Shown piece by piece: positions 51,361 through 61,941 of a stretch of 64,000 bases of DNA (position 1 is the stretch's first letter; each line of letters starts with the position of its first letter). The DNA lies in the NCBI GenBank assembly GCA_013177935.1, contig JABLXZ010000003.1, positions 1 through 64,000 on the forward strand, in the 5' to 3' direction. The notes below the pieces were generated by a model. The model was not told the origin of the DNA. It saw nothing but the letters and a program-made list of their open reading frames with translations, and did no database searches. Made by a program: the position numbers and the translations under genes. This DNA comes from a candidate division WOR-3 bacterium. GTDB lineage: Bacteria > Hydrothermota > Tepidihabitantia > Tepidihabitantales > Tepidihabitantaceae.

Positions 51361-54147
51361 ATGAGCGACTGGTACAGAAAAGAGGCAGAGCAGGTTGTTG
51401 CCGAACTGGGTTCAGACCCGGGAAAGGGTTTGAGCAAACAGGAGGTACAAAACCGGCTACAAAAATTGGGCCGAAATGTGCTGAAGGAGCGGGAGGTTCG
51501 AAGCCCACTCTCAATCCTTTTGTCCCAGTTCACTTCGGTGATGGTGATAATGCTTTTAGTAGCGGGGGTGGTCTCAATATTTTTAGGTGAAACGGTGGAT
51601 GCGGTGGCGATATTTACTATCGTGGGGCTTAATTCTATTCTCGGTTTTGTTCAGGAGTTCCGGGTAGAAAAGGCATTGCAGGCTTTGAAGCGACTGGCGG
51701 TACCAAAGGTCAGGGTGTGCCGGGATGGGGTGGTCGAGGATGTTTCGGCACAAGAGCTGGTTCCTGGTGACCTCGTGTTTCTGGAAGCGGGGGTTCATGT
51801 TCCGGCGGATGGCAGGTTGCTGGAAGCGGTGAATTTGCGGGTCCAGGAGGCGGCTTTGACCGGCGAATCAGTTCCGGTGGATAAGGTGAGTGGAAAGGAG
51901 ACGCTCGAACCGGAAGGTGAAGAGCTTAGTGTTGGGCACCGGGCGCGGAATATGGTTTTTATGGGGACCGCGGTGGTTGCGGGTCGGGGTCGGATGGTCG
52001 TGACCGAGACCGGTATGAGAACCGAGTTAGGCAAGATTGCGGATATGCTTCAGACAACAAAGCGTGAGCCAACACCGTTACAGAAGCGGCTGGAGCGGAT
52101 GGCACGGGAACTGGCGATAGCGGTTTTGGTAATTGTTGCCATCGTTTTTACCTTAGGGGTGTTAAGAGGACAGAATTATCGGGAGATGTTTCTGGTGGCG
52201 GTGGCGATGGCGGTGGCAGCGGTGCCTGAAGGGTTGCCGGCGGTTGTTACCATCGGATTGACTTTGGGTGCGCGGCGGATGCTTAACCGAAATGCGTTGA
52301 TTAGAAGGTTGAATGCGGTGGAGACGCTGGGTTCGGTGACGGTGATTTGTTCGGATAAGACCGGCACTTTGACCCAGAATCGGATGACGGTGACGGTGCT
52401 GGATGTTGCCGGTGAAAAGTGTGACCTGCAGGTGGTCCGGGCAAAGGGCAATAATGGTGAAGGTTGTTACCATCTTTCTCCAGCAATGCTTTTACTGGTT
52501 ACGGCGGGTGCGTTGTGTAACGACGCCTTGATTGCGGTTGATTCCCAAGAGGTGAAGGTGTTGGGTGACCCAACAGAAGGGGCGCTGGTCTTGGCAGCAA
52601 TGGAGTTGGGGTTGGAGCCGAATCGGTTGCGGCATCTGTTGCCCCGGGTTGCCGAAATCCCATTTTCTTCGGAGCGCAAGCGGATGAGTACCATCCATCA
52701 GTTCAAAATTGAAGGTCCAGTTACAGAAAAGGAGCGGTTGGTTCTCGAGATTTTGAAAACCGGCAGTGATAAAGAGAGGGTACTATTTACCAAAGGTGCG
52801 GTAGATGTGCTGTTAAAGTTGTGTCGCGGAGTGTATGTCAATGGCGAAATTGAACCGTTGACCGAAGCCTGGCAGGAACGGATAACCGATGCCCTTACTA
52901 ATCTGACCGCACAGGGAGTCAGGGTGCTGGGAAGCGCTTTTCGATTGGTTAAAGAGGAGGAGTTGACCGGTTCTGATGGGGAGGGAGAAAGCCTCGAAAA
53001 TGGTTTGATTTTCATCGGGATGAGCGGAATGATTGATCCGGCACGACCGGAGGTAAAGGATGCGGTTAAAGTGTGCCGGGAAGCCGGGATTAAACCGGTG
53101 ATGATTACCGGTGACCACCCATTGACCGCGCTTTTTATCGCCAGTGATATTGGCATTCTAAAACGGGATGAGCCCGACTGGCAGGAGCGGTCTCTTACCG
53201 GTGAGCAATTGCGGCAGATTCCTTTTGAGGAGTTAAAGTCAATCGTGGAGCGGGTTGTGGTTTATGCCCGGGTCGCGCCCGAGGATAAACTATCGATTGT
53301 TAAGGCGCTGCAGGAGAAGGGCGAAGTTGTGGCAATGACCGGGGATGGGGTGAACGATGCGCCGGCGCTGAAGAAGGCGGATATCGGCGTGGCAATGGGG
53401 ATTACCGGAACCGATGTGGCGAAAGAGGCGGCAGATATGGTGCTCCTCGATGACAACTTTGCGACGATTGTCGCGGCGGTGCGTGAGGGCAGGGCAATCT
53501 ACGAAAACATCCGCAAGTTTATCCGCTACACCTTTGCCTCTAATACCGGGGAGATTGTGGCGATGATTTTAGCACCATTTTTCGGGATGCCATTTCCATT
53601 GGGTCCTTTGCAAATCTTATGGGTTAATCTTGTGACCGATGGCTTGCCCGGTCTGGCTCTGGGTGTTGAGCCACCCGAACGGGATGTGATGCAGCGACCA
53701 CCCCGACGGTTGAATGAGAGCATATTTGCCCACGGTATGGGCTTTAATATCGTCTGGTCCGGTATTTTTTTAGGGCTGGTGTCTTTGGGCGTGGGATACT
53801 GGGCATTTGTCAGGGGCAGAGAGGACTGGCGGACGATGGTGTTTACGACACTGATTATGGGTCAGTTATTTCATTCACTTGCGCTGCGGTCCCAGCGGGA
53901 ATCTTTCTTCCGGATGAAATTGACGGGGAATCCAGCACTCATCGGAACATTTTTGCTGACATTTGCCCTCCAGCTGTTGTTGATATACAATCCACTGTTG
54001 CAGCGGGTATTTAAGACAACAGCACTGCCGTTACCGGATTTGATAATGGCGCTGGCGGCAAGTTCGGTTGTGTTCCTGGCGGTGGAAATTGAGAAGACAG
54101 TACGCCGGGTTTGGAGCCGTAGACAGCGCGCAGTAAAAAAAGAGTAA
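51361..54147 (+). CDS. P-type cation-transporting ATPase (type IIA/Ca2+ pump-like)
   Basis: A 928-residue P-type ATPase. The N-terminal cation-ATPase domain is followed by the TGES motif (actuator; [10 protein letters not shown]), the VPEGLPAVV membrane motif typical of Ca2+/Na+ pumps, the phosphorylation site [15 protein letters not shown], the nucleotide-binding domain with KGAVDVLL, and the hinge [22 protein letters not shown]. Ten membrane segments can be placed. NxxxD-type residues in the C-terminal helices ([16 protein letters not shown]) favour Ca2+ transport, but the ion is not proven. It begins 49 nt after the SPFH gene and could be cotranscribed. No ribosome site is visible before the ATG. 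Confidence 0.93.
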   Translation: MSDWYRKEAEQVVAELGSDPGKGLSKQEVQNRLQKLGRNVLKEREVRSPLSILLSQFTSVMVIMLLVAGVVSIFLGETVDAVAIFTIVGLNSILGFVQEFRVEKALQALKRLAVPKVRVCRDGVVEDVSAQELVPGDLVFLEAGVHVPADGRLLEAVNLRVQEAALTGESVPVDKVSGKETLEPEGEELSVGHRARNMVFMGTAVVAGRGRMVVTETGMRTELGKIADMLQTTKREPTPLQKRLERMARELAIAVLVIVAIVFTLGVLRGQNYREMFLVAVAMAVAAVPEGLPAVVTIGLTLGARRMLNRNALIRRLNAVETLGSVTVICSDKTGTLTQNRMTVTVLDVAGEKCDLQVVRAKGNNGEGCYHLSPAMLLLVTAGALCNDALIAVDSQEVKVLGDPTEGALVLAAMELGLEPNRLRHLLPRVAEIPFSSERKRMSTIHQFKIEGPVTEKERLVLEILKTGSDKERVLFTKGAVDVLLKLCRGVYVNGEIEPLTEAWQERITDALTNLTAQGVRVLGSAFRLVKEEELTGSDGEGESLENGLIFIGMSGMIDPARPEVKDAVKVCREAGIKPVMITGDHPLTALFIASDIGILKRDEPDWQERSLTGEQLRQIPFEELKSIVERVVVYARVAPEDKLSIVKALQEKGEVVAMTGDGVNDAPALKKADIGVAMGITGTDVAKEAADMVLLDDNFATIVAAVREGRAIYENIRKFIRYTFASNTGEIVAMILAPFFGMPFPLGPLQILWVNLVTDGLPGLALGVEPPERDVMQRPPRRLNESIFAHGMGFNIVWSGIFLGLVSLGVGYWAFVRGREDWRTMVFTTLIMGQLFHSLALRSQRESFFRMKLTGNPALIGTFLLTFALQLLLIYNPLLQRVFKTTALPLPDLIMALAASSVVFLAVEIEKTVRRVWSRRQRAVKKE

Positions 54148-54154
54148 TAAAGCG

Positions 54155-55858
54155 GTGGTCTTTTTAGCAATTCTGGGCATATTATGCCAGGTGTTGTCGG
54201 ACACGAAGGTTGACATTGTTCGGTTTGCAGGTAACAAAAGTTTTTCTCGCCGCGTACTGCTCAATCTCGTTCAGGTAAAACCCGGGACGCCCGCGGTCAA
54301 TGGTTTGCTTGATGAAGATGCGCGGCTACTGGAGAATTTTTATCGCAATGAGGGTTTCTTTGATGCTCAGGTCGAGAAGGGGCTTGGAGTTGTTGCCGGC
54401 AAGGTAGTGGTGACATTTTATATTCAGGAAGGGTTTCGGGCAAAGGTGGCGGATGTGGTTGTTCAGGGCAATAACGCTTTTCCTATCGAACGGTTGCGAC
54501 AAACATTGAGGTTGAGTGCCGGCACTCCGTTCTCGCTCAGTGCGGTCAAAAGCGGTACTCAGAGTCTGCGGAATTTTTATTTAAATTCGGGATATCCTTT
54601 TGTGACGATACAGGATAGCGTTGAGCGTAAGGATACACTGGTGGTGGTCAGGTATGTTATTGAAGAGGGACCACGCTGCTACATAAAAGAGGTTCGGGTG
54701 CGGGGCAACAAAACGGTGCGCACCGCCACGATTCTGCGCACCCTTGAGATAAAACCCGGCGAGGTGTTTTCCCGGCGTCGGCTGGAAGAGGCACAGCGCC
54801 GGGTTTACGCGACGAAAATCTTCTCCCGGGTTCTGTTCTATGTGGGGCGGGACTCTTTGGCACCGGATAGCGTAATAGTGCGGTTTGATGTGGTGGAAGG
54901 TGCCCAGCATGGTGTGGCGCTGGGCGTTGGTCTGCAAACGCCGCCCAGTCGGGCGCTCTTTTCGGTTGAGTGGGAGCACAACAATGTGATGAATCGCGGG
55001 CAGTGGTTGATTGCCGAGGTCGAGTTCAGCCCGGATTTAAAGAAGAATTACCGAAGCAGTTTTGACCTGACCTGGCGCGTGCCGTATCTGTTCCGCAACC
55101 GGATTGATTTTCAGAGCCATCCGTTTTTTTATTACGAGCGGATTGATTCGGCGCGACAGCGGGAGTTCGGAATTGAGAATGGTATGCAAAAAGACATCGC
55201 ACCCCAGTGGCGGCTTGGTTTGTTCAATCGATTGCGGTTTGTTGCCGATACGAGCCGGGGGATAACCAATTCACTGGCGCTGAGTTTAATATATGACTCG
55301 CGGGACAACTTTTTTGACCCGCAACGCGGTGTGTATTTTCAGCCCGGGCTTGAGGGAGCGGGTGGTATTTTGCTCGGGGACAACGATTTTGTCCGGGGGG
55401 TAGCGGACATCCGCGTTTATCAGGCGCTGGGTCGTGGTTTTGTTTTTGCTCTGCGCGGTTTAGGTGGCAGGGTGATTCCTTATGGCCGGTCAACAACGGT
55501 GCCATATTACGAGGAGTTTTTCCTGGGCGGTAAGAACAATCTGCGCGGCTATCCAGACCAGGCAGTGGGACCGGATACAGCGCTTGGCGGCCGTTACGGA
55601 CCGGTGATTTTGAATGGTAGCGTTGAGGTGCGGAGTCCTTATATCCTGCGCTGGGTCGGGGTTGTTGGTTTTGTTGATGTGGGACAGGTTGCCGGGCAAA
55701 GGGATTTGAGGTTGCGCGGGTTTGAGGTTGGCGCCGGTGTTGGTTTACGGGTGCGAACGCCGGTAGGACCGATTCGGCTCGACTGGGGAAAGCGGTTGAA
55801 AGACCCGCCAGCCGGAGACTGGGGCAGAATTTATTTCGGGGTGTTGCATGCGTTTTAA
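54155..55858 (+). CDS. tamA: Omp85-family outer-membrane protein (TamA-like)
   Basis: A 567-residue Omp85 protein. A short signal peptide (VFLAILGILCQVLS) is followed by about three POTRA domains (about 20-255; VDIVRFAGNKSFSRRVLLNLV, ADVVVQGNNAFPIERLRQTL, KEVRVRGNKTVRTATILRTL). A 16-strand-type barrel comes next, with EEFFLGGKNNLRGYP as the conserved L6 (RGY/F) motif and a C-terminal Phe. BamA usually has five POTRA and about 800 residues, so this one and the TamB neighbour suggest TamA. The GTG start lacks a ribosome site and follows the ATPase stop by 7 nt. It overlaps tamB by 11 nt. Confidence 0.85.
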   Translation: MVFLAILGILCQVLSDTKVDIVRFAGNKSFSRRVLLNLVQVKPGTPAVNGLLDEDARLLENFYRNEGFFDAQVEKGLGVVAGKVVVTFYIQEGFRAKVADVVVQGNNAFPIERLRQTLRLSAGTPFSLSAVKSGTQSLRNFYLNSGYPFVTIQDSVERKDTLVVVRYVIEEGPRCYIKEVRVRGNKTVRTATILRTLEIKPGEVFSRRRLEEAQRRVYATKIFSRVLFYVGRDSLAPDSVIVRFDVVEGAQHGVALGVGLQTPPSRALFSVEWEHNNVMNRGQWLIAEVEFSPDLKKNYRSSFDLTWRVPYLFRNRIDFQSHPFFYYERIDSARQREFGIENGMQKDIAPQWRLGLFNRLRFVADTSRGITNSLALSLIYDSRDNFFDPQRGVYFQPGLEGAGGILLGDNDFVRGVADIRVYQALGRGFVFALRGLGGRVIPYGRSTTVPYYEEFFLGGKNNLRGYPDQAVGPDTALGGRYGPVILNGSVEVRSPYILRWVGVVGFVDVGQVAGQRDLRLRGFEVGAGVGLRVRTPVGPIRLDWGKRLKDPPAGDWGRIYFGVLHAF

Positions 55859-58800
55859 GAAGGGCGCAGGGGTGCAAAGGAGAGCGGTGCGGTGGTGGCA
55901 TTTCTTGTTAGGGGCTGCTATTGTGCTGCTTGTTAGTGTGGTTTTATTCCGGCAGGAGATTGGCCGGCTGGTATTGAAAAGGACGCTCGGCGGTTTGGGC
56001 AAGGGAATTAAGGGTGAGGTTAGTTACCGCGCAATTGTCGGAGACATATTTTCTGCGCCTCAAGTGTCCGATTTGAGGATAGTTTTCAACTCTGATTCGG
56101 TTCTGGTTAAACGACTTAGCGTGCGCTACGACATTTTTGCTTTATTACGCGGCAAGATTGTCCTGCGTGATGTTCAACTGGATAGTGTTCGGGTCTATAT
56201 CGGTGAGCGAGCCGAAAAGCAGAAGAAGCAGGAACCGCAGGCGTTGAGATTGCCTGATATTACAATGCGAAAATTGATTTTGCAGGGCGGTCAGGTTTTT
56301 GTCCGGGGTAACAAGCGGATTGATTCACTAAGGCTTAGCCTGCGGCTGGCAGCAAGTGGTCCGTATGCGAGACTGGAGCTTGATTCAGCGCAACTTTTGA
56401 TGGTTGAGGAGAGTCTGGCAGTCCGGCATCTCGGCGGCAGGGTGGTACTGGCGGCAGATTCGTTAAAGATGAGCGAAGTTCAGGCGATGACAAAGACCTC
56501 AAGGTTTCGCGGGGGCGTTGTCGTCAATTTGAAAACAAAGGAGATTAGCGCTGAGGTTAACGAGCTGAGTGTCAACCTGGGGGAGATTTTGCATATCCCG
56601 GGCCGGGTTTGGTTTGAGGGGGATGCGCAGGTGGCAACGGATAGAAAAGTGGCTAAAGGCAGATGGATTGCCGAGGGGTTGCGCTGGAAAAAAATAAATC
56701 TGCCCAGACTTACCGGCGGCTTTAACCTGCAAGACTCCATATTTAAACTCACGCTTGCCGGTAGCGACCCGCAACTTGGTCGGTTTGCGCTTGATGGCAA
56801 GGTTAATTTAGCGCGGTTTGATTTTACCGCTTCAATTCAGGTTGACAGTCTTGCGGTATCTCGTGTTGAACCCGCACTACCCGAACTTCGGCTCACAGCA
56901 CAATTCCAGTCGAGAGGGGTGCTGGGTTCACTGGCTTATTTACTGGGTGAGGAGAAAGAGTCTGTTCGTTCCGATTCGGTGAACCTTGTCGTAAAGGGAA
57001 AGGTAACAGAGTTGGGCATCGATACGCTCAATGCGGTTGTTGATTATCGGCAGGGTCGTGTGCAGTTAAGGAGTTTGACCCTCAAGGGCGCGGTGGGAGA
57101 TTTTGATTTTATCGGTGTGGCGCGTTCCCGATTGTTGAAGGCACGGTGTGAGATGCATAATTTCGACTTGAGTATCATGGGTCGGTTGCTCAATGCTGAA
57201 GTTCACGGCCGAGCCGATGGTGAACTTTCAGTCTTCTGGGAAAATGATTCTTGGGGATTTTCGGGTACGGTGCATTTTGAAGGATTCCGCTGGAGTAAGG
57301 TGGAGGTTACCAACGGTCTTATCGCTGCTGATGTGTCGGGCAGCGGTCCGCTGCGGGGAAATTTCGTGGACCGGATGGCGGGCAGATTGGCGGTTGGTGG
57401 AGAAGGTGTTGTGCTGGCAAATCAGGAGTGGAACGCAGCGCAGCTAGTCTGGACCGGTCCAGAGTTTGATGTGAGGTTTGAGCGCGAGAACGCGCGTTTC
57501 GGGACACTGGGTGAGTTGCATTTCGAGAAAAGGGCGGTTGTCTGTTCGCTTAATACTCTGGAATATGTGACCGAACAGGAGACAGTTGCCCTTGTTGAAC
57601 CTTGCTGGGTCGTTTTCCGCGATTCGATGGTTGATGTGGCAGGGGTGAAGGTGGCGATGGCGGATGGCGTAGTGAATTTAGCCGCCCGGATTGTTGCGGG
57701 GCGGTCACCCTGGTTTGAAGTTCAGGCGCGTGGGATAAACATCCGAAAGATGCAACAGTTGCTGGGTATTGATACTGAGTTGTGGGGTGTATTTGATATT
57801 GATATTGCGGGTGGTGATTCTCTCTCAATCGGGTTTATCGGGGCTGATTTTGGTGTGCCGAGGCTGAATTTGAATCTAAAACAGATTCAGGGAAATTTAA
57901 CTGCCAGCCGCATTGGGGGTCATCTGGAAAAGTTGGAGTTTGTTTACCACCGCGACACAAGCCGGATAAAGGGAGATTTTCGCTGGACTTTGAATAATGG
58001 TTTTCGTTTAGAGGGAGCGGTACTGAACCTTTCCCTTGTTGACCCCGGAACCTGGATTTTTGAGGTTGCAAAGCCTTATGTGGAGATTAGCGATGGTATG
58101 ATTTTTGGTACGGTAAAAGTAGATTGGCAGCCCGCAAGTTTACTGCTTTCGGGACGGTCAAGGGTAAGCAAAGGTGTGCTGAAGGTACCATCGGTTGCCA
58201 CCACAGTTGAGGCGGTGGAGGCTGAGATTACTTTTCAGGAGGACCGACTGGTCATTGAAAAGTTGAGTGGCAAAAGTGCCCGGGGTACAGTTACGGCGGA
58301 AGGGGTTGTGGATTTGAGTCCTCAGGGCGAGGTGGATTCGGTTGTGGTTAAGACCCATTTTACCGGGGTATCGGCAGTGCCGATGTCACGGGTTTATGCA
58401 ATTGGGAGAGGTGATATCGACATCACCTGGCATCGCGGAGAAAAGCGGGCATTTATCTCCGGAAATGCGGTAGTGGACGAGGCGCTGGTGGCGATTGGTT
58501 TTGGACCCCAGAACGGAGGAAGTGGTGGTTCAGCCGGGGTCGATTATGATATTAGAGTCCGGGCGGACCGCGGGGTATGGTTGCGCAATCGGGAGGCGGA
58601 CATCGAACTGGCGGTGGATTTGACAATCCGGCAGGTGGGTGAAGAGGCGGTGTATACCGGTGAACTTGTGACCCGGCAGGGCAACATTTACTATCTTGAC
58701 CATATCCTGCGCGTTACTGAGGGGAAACTGCTCTTTGACAATGTGAGCCGATTTGACCCACAACTTGATATTACTGCGGAATTGCCGATCACCAGTAACG

Positions 58801-59279
58801 GGAAAAATGAGCAGCCGGACAAGATTGTTCTCAGTTTGACCGGAACCCTTTCGGAACCTTCCTTTGTATTTCGAACCGAACCGCCGGTGTGGGATGAAAC
58901 CCAGATTCTTTCTTACCTGAGTCTCAATGTCACAATGGATGAAATTTCCGCAATGGAACAGAAGGAGCTTTTGAACCGGCTTTTATCGGAAAGAGTGCTA
59001 AGTTATTTTCAGACACAAGTCGCCAAAAAAGTACGAGAGTATGTCAGCCTTGACTATCTTGAACTGGAGACCGGGATTCTGTCGGGACAGGAAGCGCGGG
59101 TTACAGTCGGGAAATATGTGGGACGCAACATCTATGTTTCTTACACCCAGAATTTTACCGGGGAACTGAACCCGGCATTTTTGATTGAGTATTACCTTAA
59201 TCGCCGCAACGAACTGATTGCCGAGCGTTCCTCGGACGGTAGGTATTCTTTGCGCTACCGTTTTAAACTGCGCTACTGA
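55848..59279 (+). CDS. tamB: Translocation/assembly module protein TamB
   Basis: A 1143-residue inner-membrane-anchored periplasmic protein. One N-terminal helix (WWHFLLGAAIVLLVSVVLF) precedes an AsmA-like start and a long beta-taco repeat region. The C-terminal TamB/DUF490 domain (about 900-1143) contains VTEGKLLFDNVSRFDPQLDI, DETQILSYLSLN and RNIYVSYTQNF. Such proteins form a hydrophobic groove that carries lipid across the periplasm or helps barrel assembly with TamA. Its start lies inside the TamA-like gene, so the two are translated together; priA follows with a 1-nt overlap. Confidence 0.92.
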   Translation: MRFKKGAGVQRRAVRWWHFLLGAAIVLLVSVVLFRQEIGRLVLKRTLGGLGKGIKGEVSYRAIVGDIFSAPQVSDLRIVFNSDSVLVKRLSVRYDIFALLRGKIVLRDVQLDSVRVYIGERAEKQKKQEPQALRLPDITMRKLILQGGQVFVRGNKRIDSLRLSLRLAASGPYARLELDSAQLLMVEESLAVRHLGGRVVLAADSLKMSEVQAMTKTSRFRGGVVVNLKTKEISAEVNELSVNLGEILHIPGRVWFEGDAQVATDRKVAKGRWIAEGLRWKKINLPRLTGGFNLQDSIFKLTLAGSDPQLGRFALDGKVNLARFDFTASIQVDSLAVSRVEPALPELRLTAQFQSRGVLGSLAYLLGEEKESVRSDSVNLVVKGKVTELGIDTLNAVVDYRQGRVQLRSLTLKGAVGDFDFIGVARSRLLKARCEMHNFDLSIMGRLLNAEVHGRADGELSVFWENDSWGFSGTVHFEGFRWSKVEVTNGLIAADVSGSGPLRGNFVDRMAGRLAVGGEGVVLANQEWNAAQLVWTGPEFDVRFERENARFGTLGELHFEKRAVVCSLNTLEYVTEQETVALVEPCWVVFRDSMVDVAGVKVAMADGVVNLAARIVAGRSPWFEVQARGINIRKMQQLLGIDTELWGVFDIDIAGGDSLSIGFIGADFGVPRLNLNLKQIQGNLTASRIGGHLEKLEFVYHRDTSRIKGDFRWTLNNGFRLEGAVLNLSLVDPGTWIFEVAKPYVEISDGMIFGTVKVDWQPASLLLSGRSRVSKGVLKVPSVATTVEAVEAEITFQEDRLVIEKLSGKSARGTVTAEGVVDLSPQGEVDSVVVKTHFTGVSAVPMSRVYAIGRGDIDITWHRGEKRAFISGNAVVDEALVAIGFGPQNGGSGGSAGVDYDIRVRADRGVWLRNREADIELAVDLTIRQVGEEAVYTGELVTRQGNIYYLDHILRVTEGKLLFDNVSRFDPQLDITAELPITSNGKNEQPDKIVLSLTGTLSEPSFVFRTEPPVWDETQILSYLSLNVTMDEISAMEQKELLNRLLSERVLSYFQTQVAKKVREYVSLDYLELETGILSGQEARVTVGKYVGRNIYVSYTQNFTGELNPAFLIEYYLNRRNELIAERSSDGRYSLRYRFKLRY

Positions 59280-61105
59280 TGCTTTGTGATATTGTCATTC
59301 CCCGGACGCCGCTCAACCGGTTGACCTACGAACTTCCCGCGGATATGGAAGTAACACCGGGTGATTGCGTGCGTGTGCCGCTGCGCGGTAAACAGGTAAT
59401 CGGCGTGATTTTCCAGATAAGAAACGAAAAATCTTCGGACGAGATGAATGTGCCGTTACAGTGTGTTACCGAGATAGTTCGCCGGGGTATCATTACGAGC
59501 GAACTTCTCTTTCTGGTCCGGTGGGTGGCTGACTATTATGTTGCACCTCTGGGTGAAGTGCTGAGTTTTGTTTTGCCCCGTGGGATTTTTTCTCAAATGC
59601 GCGCCGGTAAATGTCTTCAACCCGTGGTAGACAAGCAACCGATTTGTCAGGATACTGCGTTCGATTCATCTGCCTTAGGAAAACGGGGATTTGAAGTCTT
59701 GGTTTGCCCCGAGAGCAAAGAGAAGGAAAAGGTTGCCGATTTTTTAAGGCGGTGCCGACAGCACGGTTCAGTGCTTTTTTTAATGCCGGAGCGGCGGCTG
59801 AAGGAGTGGGGAAACTTAGCCCGAGAGATTTGGGGTGAAGGGGTAATTGAGTATCACAACGGGCTTTCATTGGCAAACCAGAGAAAGGCTTGGTTAAAGG
59901 CGGTTGAATCGGAACGGGCTCTAATTATCGGTGTGCGTGCCGCAGTCTGGGTTCCGGTACGCAATCTATCCGGCGTGGTGATTCTTGAGGAGCATTTTCC
60001 TGGTTACAAAGAGGAGCGTCGGCCGATGTGGCACGCCCGGGATGTGGCAATCGCCCGGGCAAAATTTGCTTCCTGTCCGGTTTTGCTTACGGACCGGACC
60101 CCGACATTGGAGACCTATGGCAACATTAAATCGGGACGGTTTACTTTGCTGGCGCCCCTAAAATTTACGGTAACACGGGAGCGGATTTTTGTTGTTGATA
60201 TGCGGTTACATCGTGGAGAGCTATTTTCCCCGCGTCTCTTAACCGAGTTGAGAAGGGCGGTTGATAAAGGTCGGGTCGCAGTTCTATTTTTAAATCGAAA
60301 AGGTGTAAGCCGGTTTGTGGTTTGCCGGCAGTGCGGTAGGGTGTTGAAATGCCAGGAATGCGGTGTGCCCGGTGTTCTTACAGCAGATGCCCGGATTGTA
60401 TGCCGTTACTGTGGAAGTGGTTACGAGGCGCCAGATAAGTGTCCATTGTGCCAGGGAGTAGATTTTGAGTTTCGAGCACCTGGTGTCGATATGGTTCAAC
60501 GGAAGTTGAAAGAGTACGGGTTTACCGGTGCTGGAATGCAGATTGTGGTGGGAACAAAAAAACTGCTCAGCCAGGATTTTCCTGATAACCTCGGGGTTGT
60601 CGGAATTGTCAATTTGGACACAGAATTTGCCCTGCCCGATTTCCGTACCCGGGAGAAGGTTCTGCATCTATTGGGTAATTTAATCACCCGGGTACAGCGC
60701 CAGCGTGCCCGGTTGGTCATTCAAACCTACCGGCCGGAAGAGCCGGTGCTGGACTGTTGTTTGCAAGGCGATGCTGAGAAGTTCCTTAAAGAGGAGTTAC
60801 GGCTTCGGAAGGAGGCGGGATTTCCGCCTCACCGCAGATTGGTGTTACTGAAAATCAGGGGTGAGGACCGGGAATCGGTGGGCAAACAGGCCGGTGCGGT
60901 GTGCTGTGCCATCGAGCAACAGACGAAGGCGATTCAACCGCGGGTAGAGGTATTGGGACCGGTAACGATGGTCGAGGCACGGAGAGTTGGGGCACGCATT
61001 TTATTAAAGATACCTCCCACGATTATGCCCGCAAAGTTAATCCCGGAGTTGAAGCTTCCCAAAGTTGACTTACGGATTGAGGTTGACCCGCAGGAGATTT
61101 TTTAG
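59279..61105 (+). CDS. priA: PriA-like primosomal protein without helicase motifs
   Basis: A 608-residue PriA relative; E. coli PriA has 732. The N-terminal DNA-3'-end binding domain (CDIVIPRTPLNRLTYELP) and winged region are present, and so are all eight zinc-binding cysteines (CRQCGRVLKCQEC, CRYCGSGYEAPDKCPLC). In the ATPase core the Walker A GVTGSGKT is replaced by CPESKEKEK, the DEEH box reads LEEHFPGYKEERRPMWHARD, and motif VI (QVAGRAGR) reads LITRVQRQRA. It should therefore not hydrolyse ATP, as reported for actinobacterial PriA. A role as a DNA-fork scaffold for loading the replicative helicase is inference. TGATG overlap with tamB. Confidence 0.85.
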   Translation: MLCDIVIPRTPLNRLTYELPADMEVTPGDCVRVPLRGKQVIGVIFQIRNEKSSDEMNVPLQCVTEIVRRGIITSELLFLVRWVADYYVAPLGEVLSFVLPRGIFSQMRAGKCLQPVVDKQPICQDTAFDSSALGKRGFEVLVCPESKEKEKVADFLRRCRQHGSVLFLMPERRLKEWGNLAREIWGEGVIEYHNGLSLANQRKAWLKAVESERALIIGVRAAVWVPVRNLSGVVILEEHFPGYKEERRPMWHARDVAIARAKFASCPVLLTDRTPTLETYGNIKSGRFTLLAPLKFTVTRERIFVVDMRLHRGELFSPRLLTELRRAVDKGRVAVLFLNRKGVSRFVVCRQCGRVLKCQECGVPGVLTADARIVCRYCGSGYEAPDKCPLCQGVDFEFRAPGVDMVQRKLKEYGFTGAGMQIVVGTKKLLSQDFPDNLGVVGIVNLDTEFALPDFRTREKVLHLLGNLITRVQRQRARLVIQTYRPEEPVLDCCLQGDAEKFLKEELRLRKEAGFPPHRRLVLLKIRGEDRESVGKQAGAVCCAIEQQTKAIQPRVEVLGPVTMVEARRVGARILLKIPPTIMPAKLIPELKLPKVDLRIEVDPQEIF

Positions 61106-61115
61106 CCGGCGGTAA

Positions 61116-61907
61116 TTAGCGATGCAAGTTTCGCTTCAGTCGTATTGCCGGTAAGGCACTCTGGTCCTGGGCAGCATCGGTCGGGATGGCGGTGTCGATA
61201 TAGATTGTGGCGCGCAGAAACGCATCTCGGGCAGCGGTTGAGTCACCAGTTAACTCGGCGGCGACCCCAAGGTTGTTCAAAAGCGCGCCGGCAAATTCTT
61301 TGATGGCTGTATCTTGAACAGAAATTGACCGTTCAGCCTGGTGGTAATAGACAAGGGCACTTTCCGGATATGAGTAGTACTGGAAGATGTAACCAATATT
61401 GAACGCCAGCCAGCCGGTTATACGGGATGCGGCTGGTTCAGAAAGGACGCGAGCAATATCCAGTCCTTTTTGGAATTCGACAAGAGCGACTTGGGGTTGG
61501 GCAAGTTCATTGTAAGCGAAACCGATATACCCATGAATTACTGCCTGACTTACATTGTCTCTTTTTATTTCCTTTTTCTGAAGGAGTTTTGTTAATCGGG
61601 CGATAGCGTCGCGCAACTCGCGGTTCTCAAACATCGTGTCGATTGAAGCCAGCTGACGATTAAGTTCAGGAGAAAGGACGGTGCGAAGGGTGGTGTCGAG
61701 ATATACCCTGCCCAGCATTCGGGTGTAAGCGATGAGGTCAACTTTAGCCAATTCAACTGTTTTTCTTTCGGGTTCATTTTTGGGTGGCTGGGAAAGAATT
61801 CGGGCGAGAAACAGAAGGATGACAATAGCGACCACACCGATCGTAACCCAGAGCCACAGATTGCGGATTGACAGTCCTGATTTAGGCTTTTTGTTTTTCT
61901 TTGGCAC
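61116..61907 (-). CDS. TPR-containing membrane-anchored protein
   Basis: A 263-residue protein with a basic N terminus (PKKNKKPKSG), one membrane helix (LWLWVTIGVVAIVILLFLARI, about 17-38) and periplasmic tetratricopeptide-like helices (about 120-245; VIHGYIGFAYNELAQPQVAL, ALVYYHQAERSI, ALLNNLGVAAELTGDSTAAR). Probably a scaffold for protein contacts; its partners are unknown. The start is GTG with TAAAAT ending 5 nt upstream, another leaderless type. It is convergent with priA, with 10 nt between their ends. Confidence 0.85.
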   Translation of the reverse strand: MPKKNKKPKSGLSIRNLWLWVTIGVVAIVILLFLARILSQPPKNEPERKTVELAKVDLIAYTRMLGRVYLDTTLRTVLSPELNRQLASIDTMFENRELRDAIARLTKLLQKKEIKRDNVSQAVIHGYIGFAYNELAQPQVALVEFQKGLDIARVLSEPAASRITGWLAFNIGYIFQYYSYPESALVYYHQAERSISVQDTAIKEFAGALLNNLGVAAELTGDSTAARDAFLRATIYIDTAIPTDAAQDQSALPAIRLKRNLHR

Positions 61908-61912
61908 GCCGA

Positions 61913-61941
61913 ATTTTAATCCAACATAACTTTTCTGTCAA
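61913..61941 (-). promoter_or_regulatory. Leaderless-type promoter of TPR gene
   Basis: Minus strand TTGACA (61936-61941), 17-nt spacer, TAAAAT (61913-61918), 5 nt before GTG 61907. Same boxes and spacing as the pdxJ promoter. Confidence 0.65.
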
